Positions 54,567 through 62,780 of a DNA stretch of 64,000 nucleotides are shown piece by piece; positions within the stretch are counted from its first letter, which is position 1; each line of letters opens with the position of its first letter. Where the stretch lies: contig NZ_LMDP01000003.1 in NCBI RefSeq assembly GCF_001425835.1, forward strand, positions 442,001-506,000. Direction: 5' to 3'. The notes below the pieces were generated by a model. That model did no database searches and was not told the DNA's origin. It saw only the letters and a list, made by a program, of their open reading frames with translations. A program made the translations under genes and the position numbers. This DNA comes from Afipia sp. Root123D2 (GTDB taxonomy: Bacteria > Pseudomonadota > Alphaproteobacteria > Rhizobiales > Xanthobacteraceae).

Positions 54567-54586
54567 TCGTCACAAATTGATGAACA
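54567..54586 (+). repeat. Direct repeat, right copy (20 bp)
   Basis: TCGTCACAAATTGATGAACA, identical to 53194-53213. Imperfect similarity (TTTC-y-CC) extends a few bases to the left of both copies. It lies 31 bases from tRNA-Arg. The rest of the gap 54335-54617 shows no gene. Confidence 0.9.
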
Positions 54587-54617
54587 GACGAAGCCGCACC
54601 CTGATTCGGAAAGCGGA

Positions 54618-54694
54618 TGGCGATCCCGGGAAGACTCGAACTTCCGACCTACGGTTTAGGAAACCGTCGCTCTATCCGGCTGAGCTACGGGACC
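54618..54694 (-). tRNA. tRNA-Arg (anticodon CCT)
   Basis: A complete 77-base cloverleaf on the minus strand: acceptor GGTCCCG/CGGGATC, D arm GCTC/GAGC, anticodon stem ACGGT/ACCGT with loop TTCCTAA (CCT), T arm GGAAG-TTCGAGT-CTTCC, discriminator G and an encoded CCA. It reads the rare AGG codon. Confidence 0.95.
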
Positions 54695-54822
54695 GGATGC
54701 ACCCGCACCGGGCGAAACCCGGCACGCACTGGCAGCCATCCCATACCAGAGACGCCAAGAAACCGCTACCCTGCGGGCCGGTTGCCTTCCAGCTGCCGGA
54801 AACGGCCCTGAGAGTCCGATCC

Positions 54823-55245
54823 ATGGTCACTGACAGCTTCGATCTCGAGCGCTTCGTTGATGCACAGGCGCCGGTCTATGCGCGTGTGGTCGCCGAGTTG
54901 CGCGACGGCCAGAAGCAGAGCCACTGGATGTGGTTCATTTTCCCGCAGATCGCGGGGCTCGGCTACAGCGCGATGGCGCAGCGATACGCCATTGCTTCGC
55001 GCGAGGAAGCGCGCAGCTATCTCGCTCACCCCATTCTCGGGCCCAGGCTCAGGGAGTGCACCCGGCTGGTGAACGCTATCCAGGATCGGGCGATCGAGCA
55101 GATCCTCGGCCCACCGGACGATCTCAAATTTCACTCCTCAATGACGCTGTTCGCCCAGGTGGCGACCGGGAATGACGAATTTGCTGCCGCGCTCGGAAAA
55201 TACTATGGCCGCCGGCTGGACCAGGCGACGCTTGACCGACTCTGA
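54823..55245 (+). CDS. DUF1810 family protein
   Basis: 140 residues. The family pattern is clear: FDLERFVDAQAPVYARVVAEL, QKQSHWMWFIFPQIAGLGYSAMAQRYAI, EARSYLAHPILGPRLRE and DDLKFHSSMTLFAQV. Function is unknown; no signal peptide or membrane segment is present, and the conserved HWMWF-FPQ surface suggests binding of a small ligand or nucleotide-like molecule (inference only). ATG 54823 gives the family start. It is an isolated gene just after tRNA-Arg on the opposite strand. Confidence 0.9.
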   Translation: MVTDSFDLERFVDAQAPVYARVVAELRDGQKQSHWMWFIFPQIAGLGYSAMAQRYAIASREEARSYLAHPILGPRLRECTRLVNAIQDRAIEQILGPPDDLKFHSSMTLFAQVATGNDEFAAALGKYYGRRLDQATLDRL

Positions 55246-55333
55246 CGGCGCAAGACCGGCATCTTGGCCTTAGCGACACGGCATCATAGACTAGCACGCG
55301 ACTTATTTGTTCTCACCTGAAGCAGGACTGCGT

Positions 55334-55744
55334 ATGCCGATACAAATCGAAACCTTGGACCATGTGGTCGTCAACGTCACGGATGCCGAACGTGCGGCCG
55401 ACTGGTACGCGCGCGTCCTTGGCATGAAACGGCAGGACTTCGATGAGCGTGGCGGCAAATCGAAACGGATTTCCATGACGTTTGGCCGGCAGAAGATCAA
55501 TCTGCGGCCGGTCACGGCTGACAAGATCGAGTGGTTCACCGCCGATCATGAGCAGGCGGGCAGTGACGATCTGTGCTTTCTCACCACGTCCACACCGCAA
55601 CAGGTGGTCGATCACCTGAAGGCCTGTGGTGTCGCCATCGAGGAAGGGCCGGTCAAAAGGCTGGGCGCGATCGGGACACTGAACTCGGTCTATTGCCGGG
55701 ATCCGGACGGCAGCCTGATCGAAATATCGTCCTATGACCAATAA
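55334..55744 (+). CDS. VOC (glyoxalase/dioxygenase fold) family protein
   Basis: 136 residues. It starts with IETLDHVVVNVTDAERAADWYARVLGM, the first beta-alpha-beta module with the metal-binding His, and ends with LNSVYCRDPDGSLIEISSYD with the Glu ligand. VOC proteins include glyoxalases, ring-cleaving dioxygenases and resistance proteins; the substrate here is unknown. Start 55334 has AGCAGG upstream. The following 270 bases (55745-56014) hold no supported gene. Confidence 0.9.
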   Translation: MPIQIETLDHVVVNVTDAERAADWYARVLGMKRQDFDERGGKSKRISMTFGRQKINLRPVTADKIEWFTADHEQAGSDDLCFLTTSTPQQVVDHLKACGVAIEEGPVKRLGAIGTLNSVYCRDPDGSLIEISSYDQ

Positions 55745-56014
55745 ATAGAGAGGGAACAGCGGGGTGATTTGAACCTTTTGGGGTTCGCGGCACACCACCG
55801 TGCAGGGCTTGTACAGTTGCGACCGGACGACGCAGGCGCCGATGCCTGCGCGGCTGGAGGGCCAAACCTGAGAACCCGGCTTTTTTGCGGAAATCGGGGG
55901 CTAAATAATTGCTTTTGGGGGATTGGTCGTATTCTCTTGAGAGCCATATTGATTGGGCAGTGCTCCTGCCACAAGCCGAGTCTGGAAAATGGAAGCTGAA
56001 TTCGGGAAACCAAA

Positions 56015-56515
56015 ATGACAACGGTTGTTTCACATCATGTATTGCGAGGATTGAAGATCGCCGGTGTCGGCACGGCGCTGCTGATGATCGCGCCAGCCGC
56101 TCACGCCGATCCGGGAGCGTTCAACGGCTATGCCGGTCGCTGGACAGGCAACGGAACGATCACGATTGCCAATGCCGGAACCGAGCGGATTCGCTGCAAG
56201 GGCACCTACATCGTCAACAACAGCGGCAATACCCTGCAACTGGCCCTGCGCTGCGCCAGCGACAGCTACCGCTTCGATCTGAACAGCGACGTCACTGCGT
56301 ATGGCGAAAACCTGAACGGGTCGTGGACCGAAGCCAGTCGCAACGTCAACGGCTCGGTCTCCGGTCGCGTTTCGGCCGGGCAGGTCACGGCGCTGGTTCA
56401 GACCAACGGCTATGCGGCGAACTTCTCGATCAGCACCCGCGGTTCGAAGCAATCCGTCCACGTCACCTCGAAAGGCGATCTGCGCGAAGTCAGTATTTCG
56501 CTGACCAGGGGCTGA
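56015..56515 (+). CDS. Secreted protein of unknown function
   Basis: 166 residues with a signal peptide (LKIAGVGTALLMIAPAAHA). The mature part is a beta-rich domain with YAGRWTGNGTITIANAGTERIRCKG, LALRCASDSYRFDL and GSWTEASRNVNGSVSGRV, ending in EVSISLTRG. The pattern (GRW-G-G-I-----ERIRC-G-Y) is like uncharacterised periplasmic proteins of Bradyrhizobiaceae. No catalytic residues stand out. It ends with a strong hairpin terminator. Confidence 0.8.
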   Translation: MTTVVSHHVLRGLKIAGVGTALLMIAPAAHADPGAFNGYAGRWTGNGTITIANAGTERIRCKGTYIVNNSGNTLQLALRCASDSYRFDLNSDVTAYGENLNGSWTEASRNVNGSVSGRVSAGQVTALVQTNGYAANFSISTRGSKQSVHVTSKGDLREVSISLTRG

Positions 56516-56540
56516 CGTCGCTCCGACAGTTTGAATCAAA

Positions 56541-56571
56541 ATGCTCGAAGCGATTTCGCTTCGGGCATTTT
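56541..56571 (+). terminator. Bidirectional terminator
   Basis: A 12-bp stem (one G-T pair; 56541-56552 with 56557-56568) and ATTT loop, with TTTT after and AAAA before. It serves the secreted-protein gene and, on the other strand, the RND/MMPL gene that ends at 56591. Confidence 0.9.
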
Positions 56572-56590
56572 GTTAACGTGGCGACGCCGC

Positions 56591-58957
56591 CTACTCCGCC
56601 GGCTTGGTACGCATCGCGCCACGCAGCCGGTGCGACAGGCTGATCAGGAACATCGCCGTCGGCCGCAAAATGAAAAGATCGGCAACCAGGGCCGCGATCA
56701 TGGAGAACGCGCTCAGCCAGCCGAACAGCCGCAGCGACGGTAAATCCGAAAACACCGTGACCACCAGACCGCAGGCCAGCACGACCGTGGTCAGGATCAG
56801 CGCCGGCCCGACCAGCACAGTGGCCCGTTCCACGGCCTCAGCCTCGTTGACGCCGGGCTTTTCCTCAAGCCGCAAGCGATTGAGGAAATGAATCGTCGCG
56901 CTCAAGCCCAGACCGAACGACACCGTCAGAGCAACCACGCTGGCAAACTGCAGGCCCTCACCGAGCAGCCACAGCACCGTCCCGGACAACACCACCGGGA
57001 AGATGCCCGGCAGGATGCTGGCGAACATCACGACCACTGAACGGAACGCCAGGCCGATGAAGACAGCAACCAGACCGAATTCGATAGTCAGGCCATGATT
57101 GAGCTTGCTGATCATGCTGGCGCTGTTACGCGCCGCGATCGCCGACAGGCCCGTAACTGAAACACGATAACCAGGATGGGCAAGGCGCACAGCCGCCATC
57201 GCCTTGTCGAGCTTTTCGACCACGGGAAGAATCTGGCTCGAATCCAGGTCCGGCACACGCCCTGACACCACAACCGCATCCTGATTCTCAGAGATGAAGC
57301 GCCGGACCAGATGCTTCGGCAGCAGATCGACATATTCCTTCAAGATCGCGACATCGGACCTGCCGGCCTTCTCGGCCAGCCAGCGGCGCAATGTTTCCAG
57401 CGACCAGACGTTGCCGACGCCGGCCTGCTTTTCGATGAGGCTGTGAACCTCGGCGATGGTCGCGAGCGTCTCCGGTGAATAGAGATTCTGGCCCTTGGGA
57501 AATTCGATCAGGACATCGATCGGATTGGCGCCGGTGAGCTTGGCATCGAGCCGGCTGCTGGCTTCCACGGCTTGCTGCTTGTCCGGCACCTGATCGGCCA
57601 GACGATAGCGAGGCTCCAGATTGGCATAGATGACGCCAAGCCCGACCACCACGAGCAGCGCGATCAGGCTGAACAGGCCGGGACGGCCGACCATTCGCAC
57701 CGCGATCCAGCGACAGAAACTGCGCAGCGCCTCGACGCCGGCATCCGCGCCCTTGATCTTGGCAACGAACAGGCCCTCCTTGCGCACCAGCAGCACGCCG
57801 AACAGCGGCACCAGCGACAGGACCGCGATCAGTGCGATCACGGTGGCGGTGAGACCGGCCTCGCCGAAGGTGCGGATCAGGTCGGAATCCGAGAATTGCA
57901 GCGCGATGAACGACAGCGCCGCGGTGCCGTGCGTCAGCACGCACGCCGGGCCGACGACAAGAACGGCATTGCGGAACGCCGATACCTTGTCCTCTCCCGC
58001 CATCAGCCGGTCGCGCGCGGCGAACGTCAGCTGCATCGAGTCCGAAAAACTGATGACCATGATGAGCGGCGTCATCACGTTGAGGAACATGTTGAGGCTG
58101 AAACCGAACCAGCCGAGCGCGCCGAGCGACAGCAGGATCGCAATCAATGGCGGAAACGCAGCAACCACCATGAATGAAACACGCCGGAAGAACACGATGG
58201 CGATCAGGCAGCCGGCGAGAATGCCCGCGATGTTGTAGATCAGGCCGTCGCGCTCGACGGCGTTGCGGATCTCCAGCTGCATCACCGGGACGCCGGAAAG
58301 CTGACTGGTCAGGCCGGTGCCGGCGAGATCGTCCGTCATGGTCTTGCGGATGTCGCCCACCGTGGCGCTAAGGCCCTTGTTGCCGACGATCTTGGGATCG
58401 AGCGCCAGCACGACCAGCGCCAAAGTCCCGTCATCCGATAGCAACTTGCCCTTGATGACCTCGTTGGTGCGAACACGCTCGATCAACTGGTCGTAGGCGG
58501 CGCCTTCAGGCAGCACCTGAGGAAACAGGGCGGCGGGCAGATTGCCGTTCTCCGGCGGCTGACGCGCCGAGAACAGCGAAATGATGCCGCGGGTGCCGTC
58601 GATCAGCTGCAGGTCCGTGACCAGATCGCGCAACTTCGACAGCGATGCGCGCTGAAGCAGCGACTTGCCCTCAACCACCACCAGCACATCGTACTCGCTC
58701 GACGGGAAACGCTTGGTGACTTCTTCATACTGTTTGTATTCAGGCGTATCGGAGCGAAACAGCTGGCTCAGCGAATCGTCGATCTTGATGCGCTGAAGTC
58801 CCAGGAAGGCGCCCGCGCACAGGGCGATGAGAATGCAGATCGACAGCAGCGGGGTCCGCATGGCGATCAGCCCGATCCGCTCCAGACCGAACGCGATGCT
58901 GAACCGGGGACGCCCGTCCGTTCCGTGCGCAGATTCGTGTGTGCTTGGCGCTGTCAT
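56591..58957 (-). CDS. RND/MMPL-family membrane transporter
   Basis: 788 residues with two halves, each with a large periplasmic loop and a block of about five membrane helices after it. The first block contains VMTPLIMVISFSDSMQLTFAARDRLMAG, the second FGLGLSATIHFLNRLRLEE. The D/S-type proton-relay region in helix 4 equivalents fits MMPL proteins. Related proteins export lipids such as hopanoids (HpnN), but this one is somewhat shorter and no hopanoid genes are here, so the cargo is open. Start ATG 58957 (MTAPSTHES) is preferred over a longer frame to 59062. Confidence 0.85.
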   Translation of the reverse strand: MTAPSTHESAHGTDGRPRFSIAFGLERIGLIAMRTPLLSICILIALCAGAFLGLQRIKIDDSLSQLFRSDTPEYKQYEEVTKRFPSSEYDVLVVVEGKSLLQRASLSKLRDLVTDLQLIDGTRGIISLFSARQPPENGNLPAALFPQVLPEGAAYDQLIERVRTNEVIKGKLLSDDGTLALVVLALDPKIVGNKGLSATVGDIRKTMTDDLAGTGLTSQLSGVPVMQLEIRNAVERDGLIYNIAGILAGCLIAIVFFRRVSFMVVAAFPPLIAILLSLGALGWFGFSLNMFLNVMTPLIMVISFSDSMQLTFAARDRLMAGEDKVSAFRNAVLVVGPACVLTHGTAALSFIALQFSDSDLIRTFGEAGLTATVIALIAVLSLVPLFGVLLVRKEGLFVAKIKGADAGVEALRSFCRWIAVRMVGRPGLFSLIALLVVVGLGVIYANLEPRYRLADQVPDKQQAVEASSRLDAKLTGANPIDVLIEFPKGQNLYSPETLATIAEVHSLIEKQAGVGNVWSLETLRRWLAEKAGRSDVAILKEYVDLLPKHLVRRFISENQDAVVVSGRVPDLDSSQILPVVEKLDKAMAAVRLAHPGYRVSVTGLSAIAARNSASMISKLNHGLTIEFGLVAVFIGLAFRSVVVMFASILPGIFPVVLSGTVLWLLGEGLQFASVVALTVSFGLGLSATIHFLNRLRLEEKPGVNEAEAVERATVLVGPALILTTVVLACGLVVTVFSDLPSLRLFGWLSAFSMIAALVADLFILRPTAMFLISLSHRLRGAMRTKPAE

Positions 58958-59289
58958 TGCTGATCCGGCTTTATCGGGAAAATTCAGTGTGAGATCAAAT
59001 CGACCGTGGCCTGCAATTCTCTGGCGGCATTGCGCGCATAAATCCCCGGTGCAAAACCGCACCTGTCTGTCCCGATTCGGGATGTTGGCCCGAATGATTC
59101 CTTATCAGAGCGGCCGCACAATCGCCACCTCCGGGTGCCGCCCGCGATGATCCTCATCCCGCCCGGCAGAGATTGCCTCGCACCATTCTGCCTTTTTTTG
59201 TCTCAAGATTGGCCATGGAATATGGCCTTCGGGAACAATGCCGGCTTTTCCGCATTGCATGAGCGGGATTCACGACAGGGAATGCCGTC

Positions 59290-59571
59290 ATGGCGAGGAA
59301 ATACTCCAAAGGTGCCGCTAAGAAGGTCGCCCGTGCGATGCACAAACGCAAGAAGGGCACACTGAAAAGCGGCCGCAGCGGCAAGAAAGTAAAAAGCCGG
59401 AAGCAGGCGATCGCCATCGGTCTCTCCGAAGCGCGCAAGGAAGGCAAGAAAGTCCCGAAGAAGAAATCAGCCAAGAAGATGACGGCCAAAAAGAAGACAG
59501 CGAAAAAGAAGTCCGCCGGTTCGCGCGCAAAGTCGTCAGCAAAGAAGCGCGCCAGAAAATCCCGATCGTAA
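59290..59571 (+). CDS. Lysine-rich small basic protein (DUF6496-like)
   Basis: 93 residues, strongly basic. The N-terminal half has MARKYSKGAAKKVARAMHKRKKGTLKSG and KSRKQAIAIGLSEARKEGKKVP, the latter a common motif of small proteins in Proteobacteria. The C-terminal half is AKKMTAKKKTAKKKS-type repeats like those of histone H1 tails. Binding to DNA or RNA is likely by charge, but no function is known. It stands alone with no operon partner. Confidence 0.85.
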   Translation: MARKYSKGAAKKVARAMHKRKKGTLKSGRSGKKVKSRKQAIAIGLSEARKEGKKVPKKKSAKKMTAKKKTAKKKSAGSRAKSSAKKRARKSRS

Positions 59572-59675
59572 TCGCAGCACGCCGTCAGTCCGCGCCGGCA
59601 CAAGCCGGTGCCTTGTAACCGTCATGGGCAGGCCCTATCATTTTAACCAAGGGCGGCTGTCGACAGGAGAATCCA

Positions 59676-60242
59676 ATGGGTTTGCTTGATGTGCTGAACG
59701 GAATGCAGAACGGACCGCGCGGTCCCAGCGATGAGACCCCCGGCAGCGGTGGTGGCATGTCGCCAATGACGATGGCGATTCTGGCCCTGCTTGCCTACAA
59801 GGCCGTCAAACATATCGGCGGCAGCCAATCTCAAGCGCCCGCGCAGGCACCTGCCGGACCCGCGACACTGCCCGGCACCACGACCGCCAGCACCGGCGGG
59901 CTCGGTGGCGGATTGGGTGGCCTGCTCGGCGGATTGCTCGCCGGCGGAGCCGCTGGAAGCATCTTGAGTGGCGGCCTTGGCGACTTGCTCAAGCAGTTCG
60001 AACAGAACGGCCAAACCGATATCGCCAAATCGTGGGTCGACAATGGTCCGAACAAGCAGATTTCACCGAACGATCTCGAAAGCGCGCTCGGCTCCGACCA
60101 GATCAATGCGCTTACCGCGCAAACAGGTCTGTCACGCGACGATCTGCTGTCCGGACTTGCCAAACAGTTGCCGGACGTCATCAACCATCTGACACCGGAC
60201 GGGCGGGTGCCCACCGAAAATGAAGCCTCGCGCTGGATTTGA
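59676..60242 (+). CDS. YidB family protein (DUF937-like)
   Basis: 188 residues. It starts MGLLDVLNGMQNG, has a Pro/Ala-rich middle, a Gly-rich hydrophobic stretch (GGLGGGLGGLLGGLLAGGAA) and a C-terminal YidB domain: LKQFEQNGQTDIAKSWVDNGPN, ISPNDLESALG and LSRDDLLSGLAKQLPDVI, ending NEASRWI. Function is unknown. ATG 59676 has AGGAGAA upstream. It precedes a GlsB/YeaQ-like gene on the same strand. Confidence 0.9.
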   Translation: MGLLDVLNGMQNGPRGPSDETPGSGGGMSPMTMAILALLAYKAVKHIGGSQSQAPAQAPAGPATLPGTTTASTGGLGGGLGGLLGGLLAGGAAGSILSGGLGDLLKQFEQNGQTDIAKSWVDNGPNKQISPNDLESALGSDQINALTAQTGLSRDDLLSGLAKQLPDVINHLTPDGRVPTENEASRWI

Positions 60243-60260
60243 TGCGCGCGCCTGTTAGGA

Positions 60261-60288
60261 GCATGGAGCGGCCTTTTCCGCTCCGTGC
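60261..60288 (+). other. Hairpin between yidB-like and GlsB/YeaQ-like genes
   Basis: An 11-bp stem (60261-60271 with 60278-60288, one T-G pair) and a 6-base loop. No real T run follows, so a terminator, a processing site or an attenuator are all possible. Confidence 0.5.
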
Positions 60289-60335
60289 TTCGTGTCTCGA
60301 TGTTTCATCAATTTGACGAAAGAAGGATAGCGACA

Positions 60336-60605
60336 ATGCTTCATGTTCTGCTGGTCGGTCTGGTCGCCGGCTTTCTCGCTCGCCTTTTGTCGCCCGGACC
60401 GAACAATCCGACAGGCTTCATCCTGACCATCGTGCTCGGCATCGTCGGCGCCTTTCTTGCGACCTTCCTCGGCCAGGCCATCGGTCACTATGGCCCGAAC
60501 CAGGGCGCGGGATACATCACCGCAACCATCGGCGCCGTGGTGGTGCTGTTCATCTGGAACAGGCTCGTCGCGCGCCGGATGATCTCCGATCCCGGCAGCC
60601 GCTGA
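60336..60605 (+). CDS. GlsB/YeaQ/YmgE-like small membrane protein
   Basis: 89 residues with three hydrophobic segments: LHVLLVGLVAGFLARLLSPG, FILTIVLGIVGAFLATFLGQAIG and ITATIGAVVVLFIWNRLVARR. The Gly-x-x-x-Gly helices fit the transglycosylase-associated (GlsB/YeaQ) family, small inner-membrane proteins often linked to stress. ATG 60336 has GAAGGAT upstream. It lies 94 bases after the YidB gene. Confidence 0.85.
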   Translation: MLHVLLVGLVAGFLARLLSPGPNNPTGFILTIVLGIVGAFLATFLGQAIGHYGPNQGAGYITATIGAVVVLFIWNRLVARRMISDPGSR

Positions 60606-60641
60606 CCGCGGAAAGTCGCGGCCAGCAATTCGCCGCGCCTG

Positions 60642-61424
60642 TTACCCAAGATGCAATCCGGCGTCCATGCGCAGCAATTCGCCGGTCATGTGCCCTGACT
60701 GTGGACGCGCCAGGAAGCAGACAGCCTGAGCGATATCGTCCGCAGTGGACGCAATCTTCAACGGCGTTTTGGCGGTGTAGGTCTCCCGGATGTTTTTCGC
60801 AGCCTCGGCGCCGCGGCCCTTTGTGAACCATGGCGTGTCGATATAGCCCGGACAGACAGTGTTGACGCGAATGAGGGGAGCCAGTGCCCGCGCCAGCGAC
60901 AGCGTCATCGTGTTCAACGCGCCCTTGCTCGCCGCGTAGGCGATCGACGAACCATAGCCTTCGATCCCCGCGACCGATGAGACGTTGACCACTGCGGACG
61001 CCCGGCCCGTCTCCCTCGCCGCAGCTTCCAGCAGGGCGCGCGCCGCGCGAACCATCTGGTATGGACCGATGGTATTGACCGCATATATCCGCTGAAAATC
61101 TTCCGCCGAAAGTCCGTCGAGATTATCGAGCGCCACATGCTTGGTGGTGCCGGCATTATTGATGAGCACATCAAGGCCGCCCCACTTCTCGGCGGCGGCG
61201 ACAATCCGCTTGCAATCCTCATCGCGCGAGACATCGCCTTGCGCCACCACGACGTCTGCGGCGCCCGCCTTGCGACACATCTCGGCGGCCTTTTCCGCGT
61301 CATCCTTGCTCGACGAATAGTTGATGACGAGCCGCGCGCCCTCCTTCGCCAGAATGGCCGCCGACGCAGCGCCGAGGCCCGACGCCGATCCCGTAACAAT
61401 GACTCGCAACCCGCCCTTTGACAT
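60642..61424 (-). CDS. Short-chain dehydrogenase/reductase (SDR)
   Basis: 260 residues. The cofactor site is VTGSASGLGAASAAILAKEG, then DVLINNAGTTKHVALDN, the catalytic Ser in VVNVSSVAGIEGYGSSIAYAASKGALN (Tyr and Lys in YAASK), and VNTVCPGYIDTPW. It is a classical NAD(P)-dependent SDR, FabG-like in length; it probably oxidises or reduces a hydroxyacyl or steroid/terpene-like alcohol. ATG 61424 has AAGGAAG upstream. It is divergent from two acyl-CoA dehydrogenase genes with palindromic operator candidates between. Confidence 0.9.
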   Translation of the reverse strand: MSKGGLRVIVTGSASGLGAASAAILAKEGARLVINYSSSKDDAEKAAEMCRKAGAADVVVAQGDVSRDEDCKRIVAAAEKWGGLDVLINNAGTTKHVALDNLDGLSAEDFQRIYAVNTIGPYQMVRAARALLEAAARETGRASAVVNVSSVAGIEGYGSSIAYAASKGALNTMTLSLARALAPLIRVNTVCPGYIDTPWFTKGRGAEAAKNIRETYTAKTPLKIASTADDIAQAVCFLARPQSGHMTGELLRMDAGLHLG

Positions 61425-61476
61425 GTTTCTTCTTCCTTGTGAGTGATCCGGCAACCTATCGCGCGATCTCAAAACA

Positions 61477-61487
61477 AAACAATGTTT
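61477..61487. promoter_or_regulatory. Candidate operator, copy 1 (AAACA-N-TGTTT)
   Basis: An 11-base palindrome in the divergent region between the SDR and acyl-CoA dehydrogenase genes. A second copy lies at 61535-61545 and an ACATTG half-site at 61499-61504. The arrangement suggests binding of a TetR- or MerR-type regulator; none is encoded nearby. Confidence 0.4.
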
Positions 61488-61534
61488 TTAACAACCGTAC
61501 ATTGGTGCGACGCCGTCGTTCTATTCCTAGCAAG

Positions 61535-61545
61535 GAACATTGTTC
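61535..61545. promoter_or_regulatory. Candidate operator, copy 2 (GAACA-N-TGTTC)
   Basis: A perfect 11-base palindrome sharing the AACA-N-TGTT core with copy 1, 58 bases from centre to centre. It lies about 150 bases before the acyl-CoA dehydrogenase start. Confidence 0.4.
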
Positions 61546-61691
61546 ATGCAAAATGACCGACCGCCCTTGACGAGTTCGGCGCTTGTCATGGCTATGGCTT
61601 TTCCCCATCATGGTCCGCAATAAACGTACGACACCCCCGTTTCCGGCCTGTCCCGAATGCGAGCGTGTTTCAGCCTCGGGAGCAATACAGC

Positions 61692-62750
61692 GTGACCGAT
61701 AACATCGTCGTCGAAACCGCCGAGCGGATATTTACCGATCTCGGCGATGCGCAGACCCTTAACTCCACCAAAACAGACGACTGGAAAAAGCCTCTGTGGC
61801 GCGCGCTGGAAGACGCCGGCCTGCCGCTGTCGTGGGTAGCCGACGATCTCGGCGGCGCAGGCGCCAGCCTCGCGGACGGTTTCGGCGTGCTCGGCGCAGC
61901 CGGACGACATGCCGTCGCGGTGCCGCTCGCCGAAACCATGCTGGCGGGCTGGCTGCTGTCGCAGGCGGGCATCGCCTCGCCATCCGGCATGATGACCGTC
62001 GCGCCGTGCCATCCCCGCGACCGCATCGCCATCGGCGCGGACGGCACGCTCACCGGGAAGGTGCGCGGCGTGCCGTTCGCGAAAGAAGCGCAGCACATCG
62101 CCGTTGTCGCGCAGGGCGCGACCGGCGATACGGTCGCGCTGGTCGAAACCTCGGCCTGCCGGATCGATGCTGGCCAAAACCTCGGCAGCGATGACGCCAG
62201 CACTGTGACATTCAGCAATGCCAAACCGGCCGCAGCCAAGACCGCGTCCGCCGGGTTCAACACCACGTCATTGATGCTCATGGGAGCGGTCGCGCGCAGC
62301 CTGCAGATGGCAGGCACGCTCGAGACCATGCTCGACATCAGCGTGCGCTACTCCAACGAACGGGTCGCCTTCGAGAAGAAGATCTCGAAATTCCAGGCAG
62401 TCCAGCACAATCTGGCGAAGCTCGCCGGCGAAGTCGCTGCCGCCGTTGCGGCAGCGGGCTCGGCTGCCGACACCATCGCCAACGCGACATCGTTTGACGA
62501 CGCCGTGTTCCTCGAGGCGACCGCGGCAAAAATCCGCTGCGCGGAAGCCGCGGAGAAAGGCGCCGCGATCGCCCATCAGGTCCATGGCGCCATCGGCTTC
62601 TCTATGGAGCACATTCTTCATCGCTACACGCTGCGCGCGCTGGCCTGGCGTGACGATTTCGGCTCCGAAAGCTATTGGGCCGTTGAGCTTGGCAAATTCG
62701 TCGCCAAACGCGGCGCCGATGAGCTGTGGCCGCTGGTCGCCTCGCGCTGA
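61692..62750 (+). CDS. Acyl-CoA dehydrogenase family protein (first of a pair)
   Basis: 352 residues from GTG 61692 with GGGAG upstream. The N-terminal helical part has FTDLGDAQTL and DAGLPLSWVADDLGGAG, the middle is a short beta domain, and the C-terminal helices have RYSNERVAFEKKISKFQAVQHNLAKLA, AHQVHGAIGFSMEHILHRYTLR. This is the smaller subunit type that often pairs with a neighbouring full-length acyl-CoA dehydrogenase to form a heteromer. It oxidises acyl-CoA to enoyl-CoA with FAD. The second gene begins 30 bases downstream. Confidence 0.88.
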   Translation: MTDNIVVETAERIFTDLGDAQTLNSTKTDDWKKPLWRALEDAGLPLSWVADDLGGAGASLADGFGVLGAAGRHAVAVPLAETMLAGWLLSQAGIASPSGMMTVAPCHPRDRIAIGADGTLTGKVRGVPFAKEAQHIAVVAQGATGDTVALVETSACRIDAGQNLGSDDASTVTFSNAKPAAAKTASAGFNTTSLMLMGAVARSLQMAGTLETMLDISVRYSNERVAFEKKISKFQAVQHNLAKLAGEVAAAVAAAGSAADTIANATSFDDAVFLEATAAKIRCAEAAEKGAAIAHQVHGAIGFSMEHILHRYTLRALAWRDDFGSESYWAVELGKFVAKRGADELWPLVASR

Positions 62751-62780
62751 CACGCTACACGACAATCCGGATATACGCTC

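Noticed and set aside
59244-59268. GGAAC-N16-CATT before the Lys-rich protein gene as an EcfG-type promoter
   Set aside because: One mismatch in a 4-base -10 box and no second example in the neighbouring small genes; not strong enough to report as a feature.
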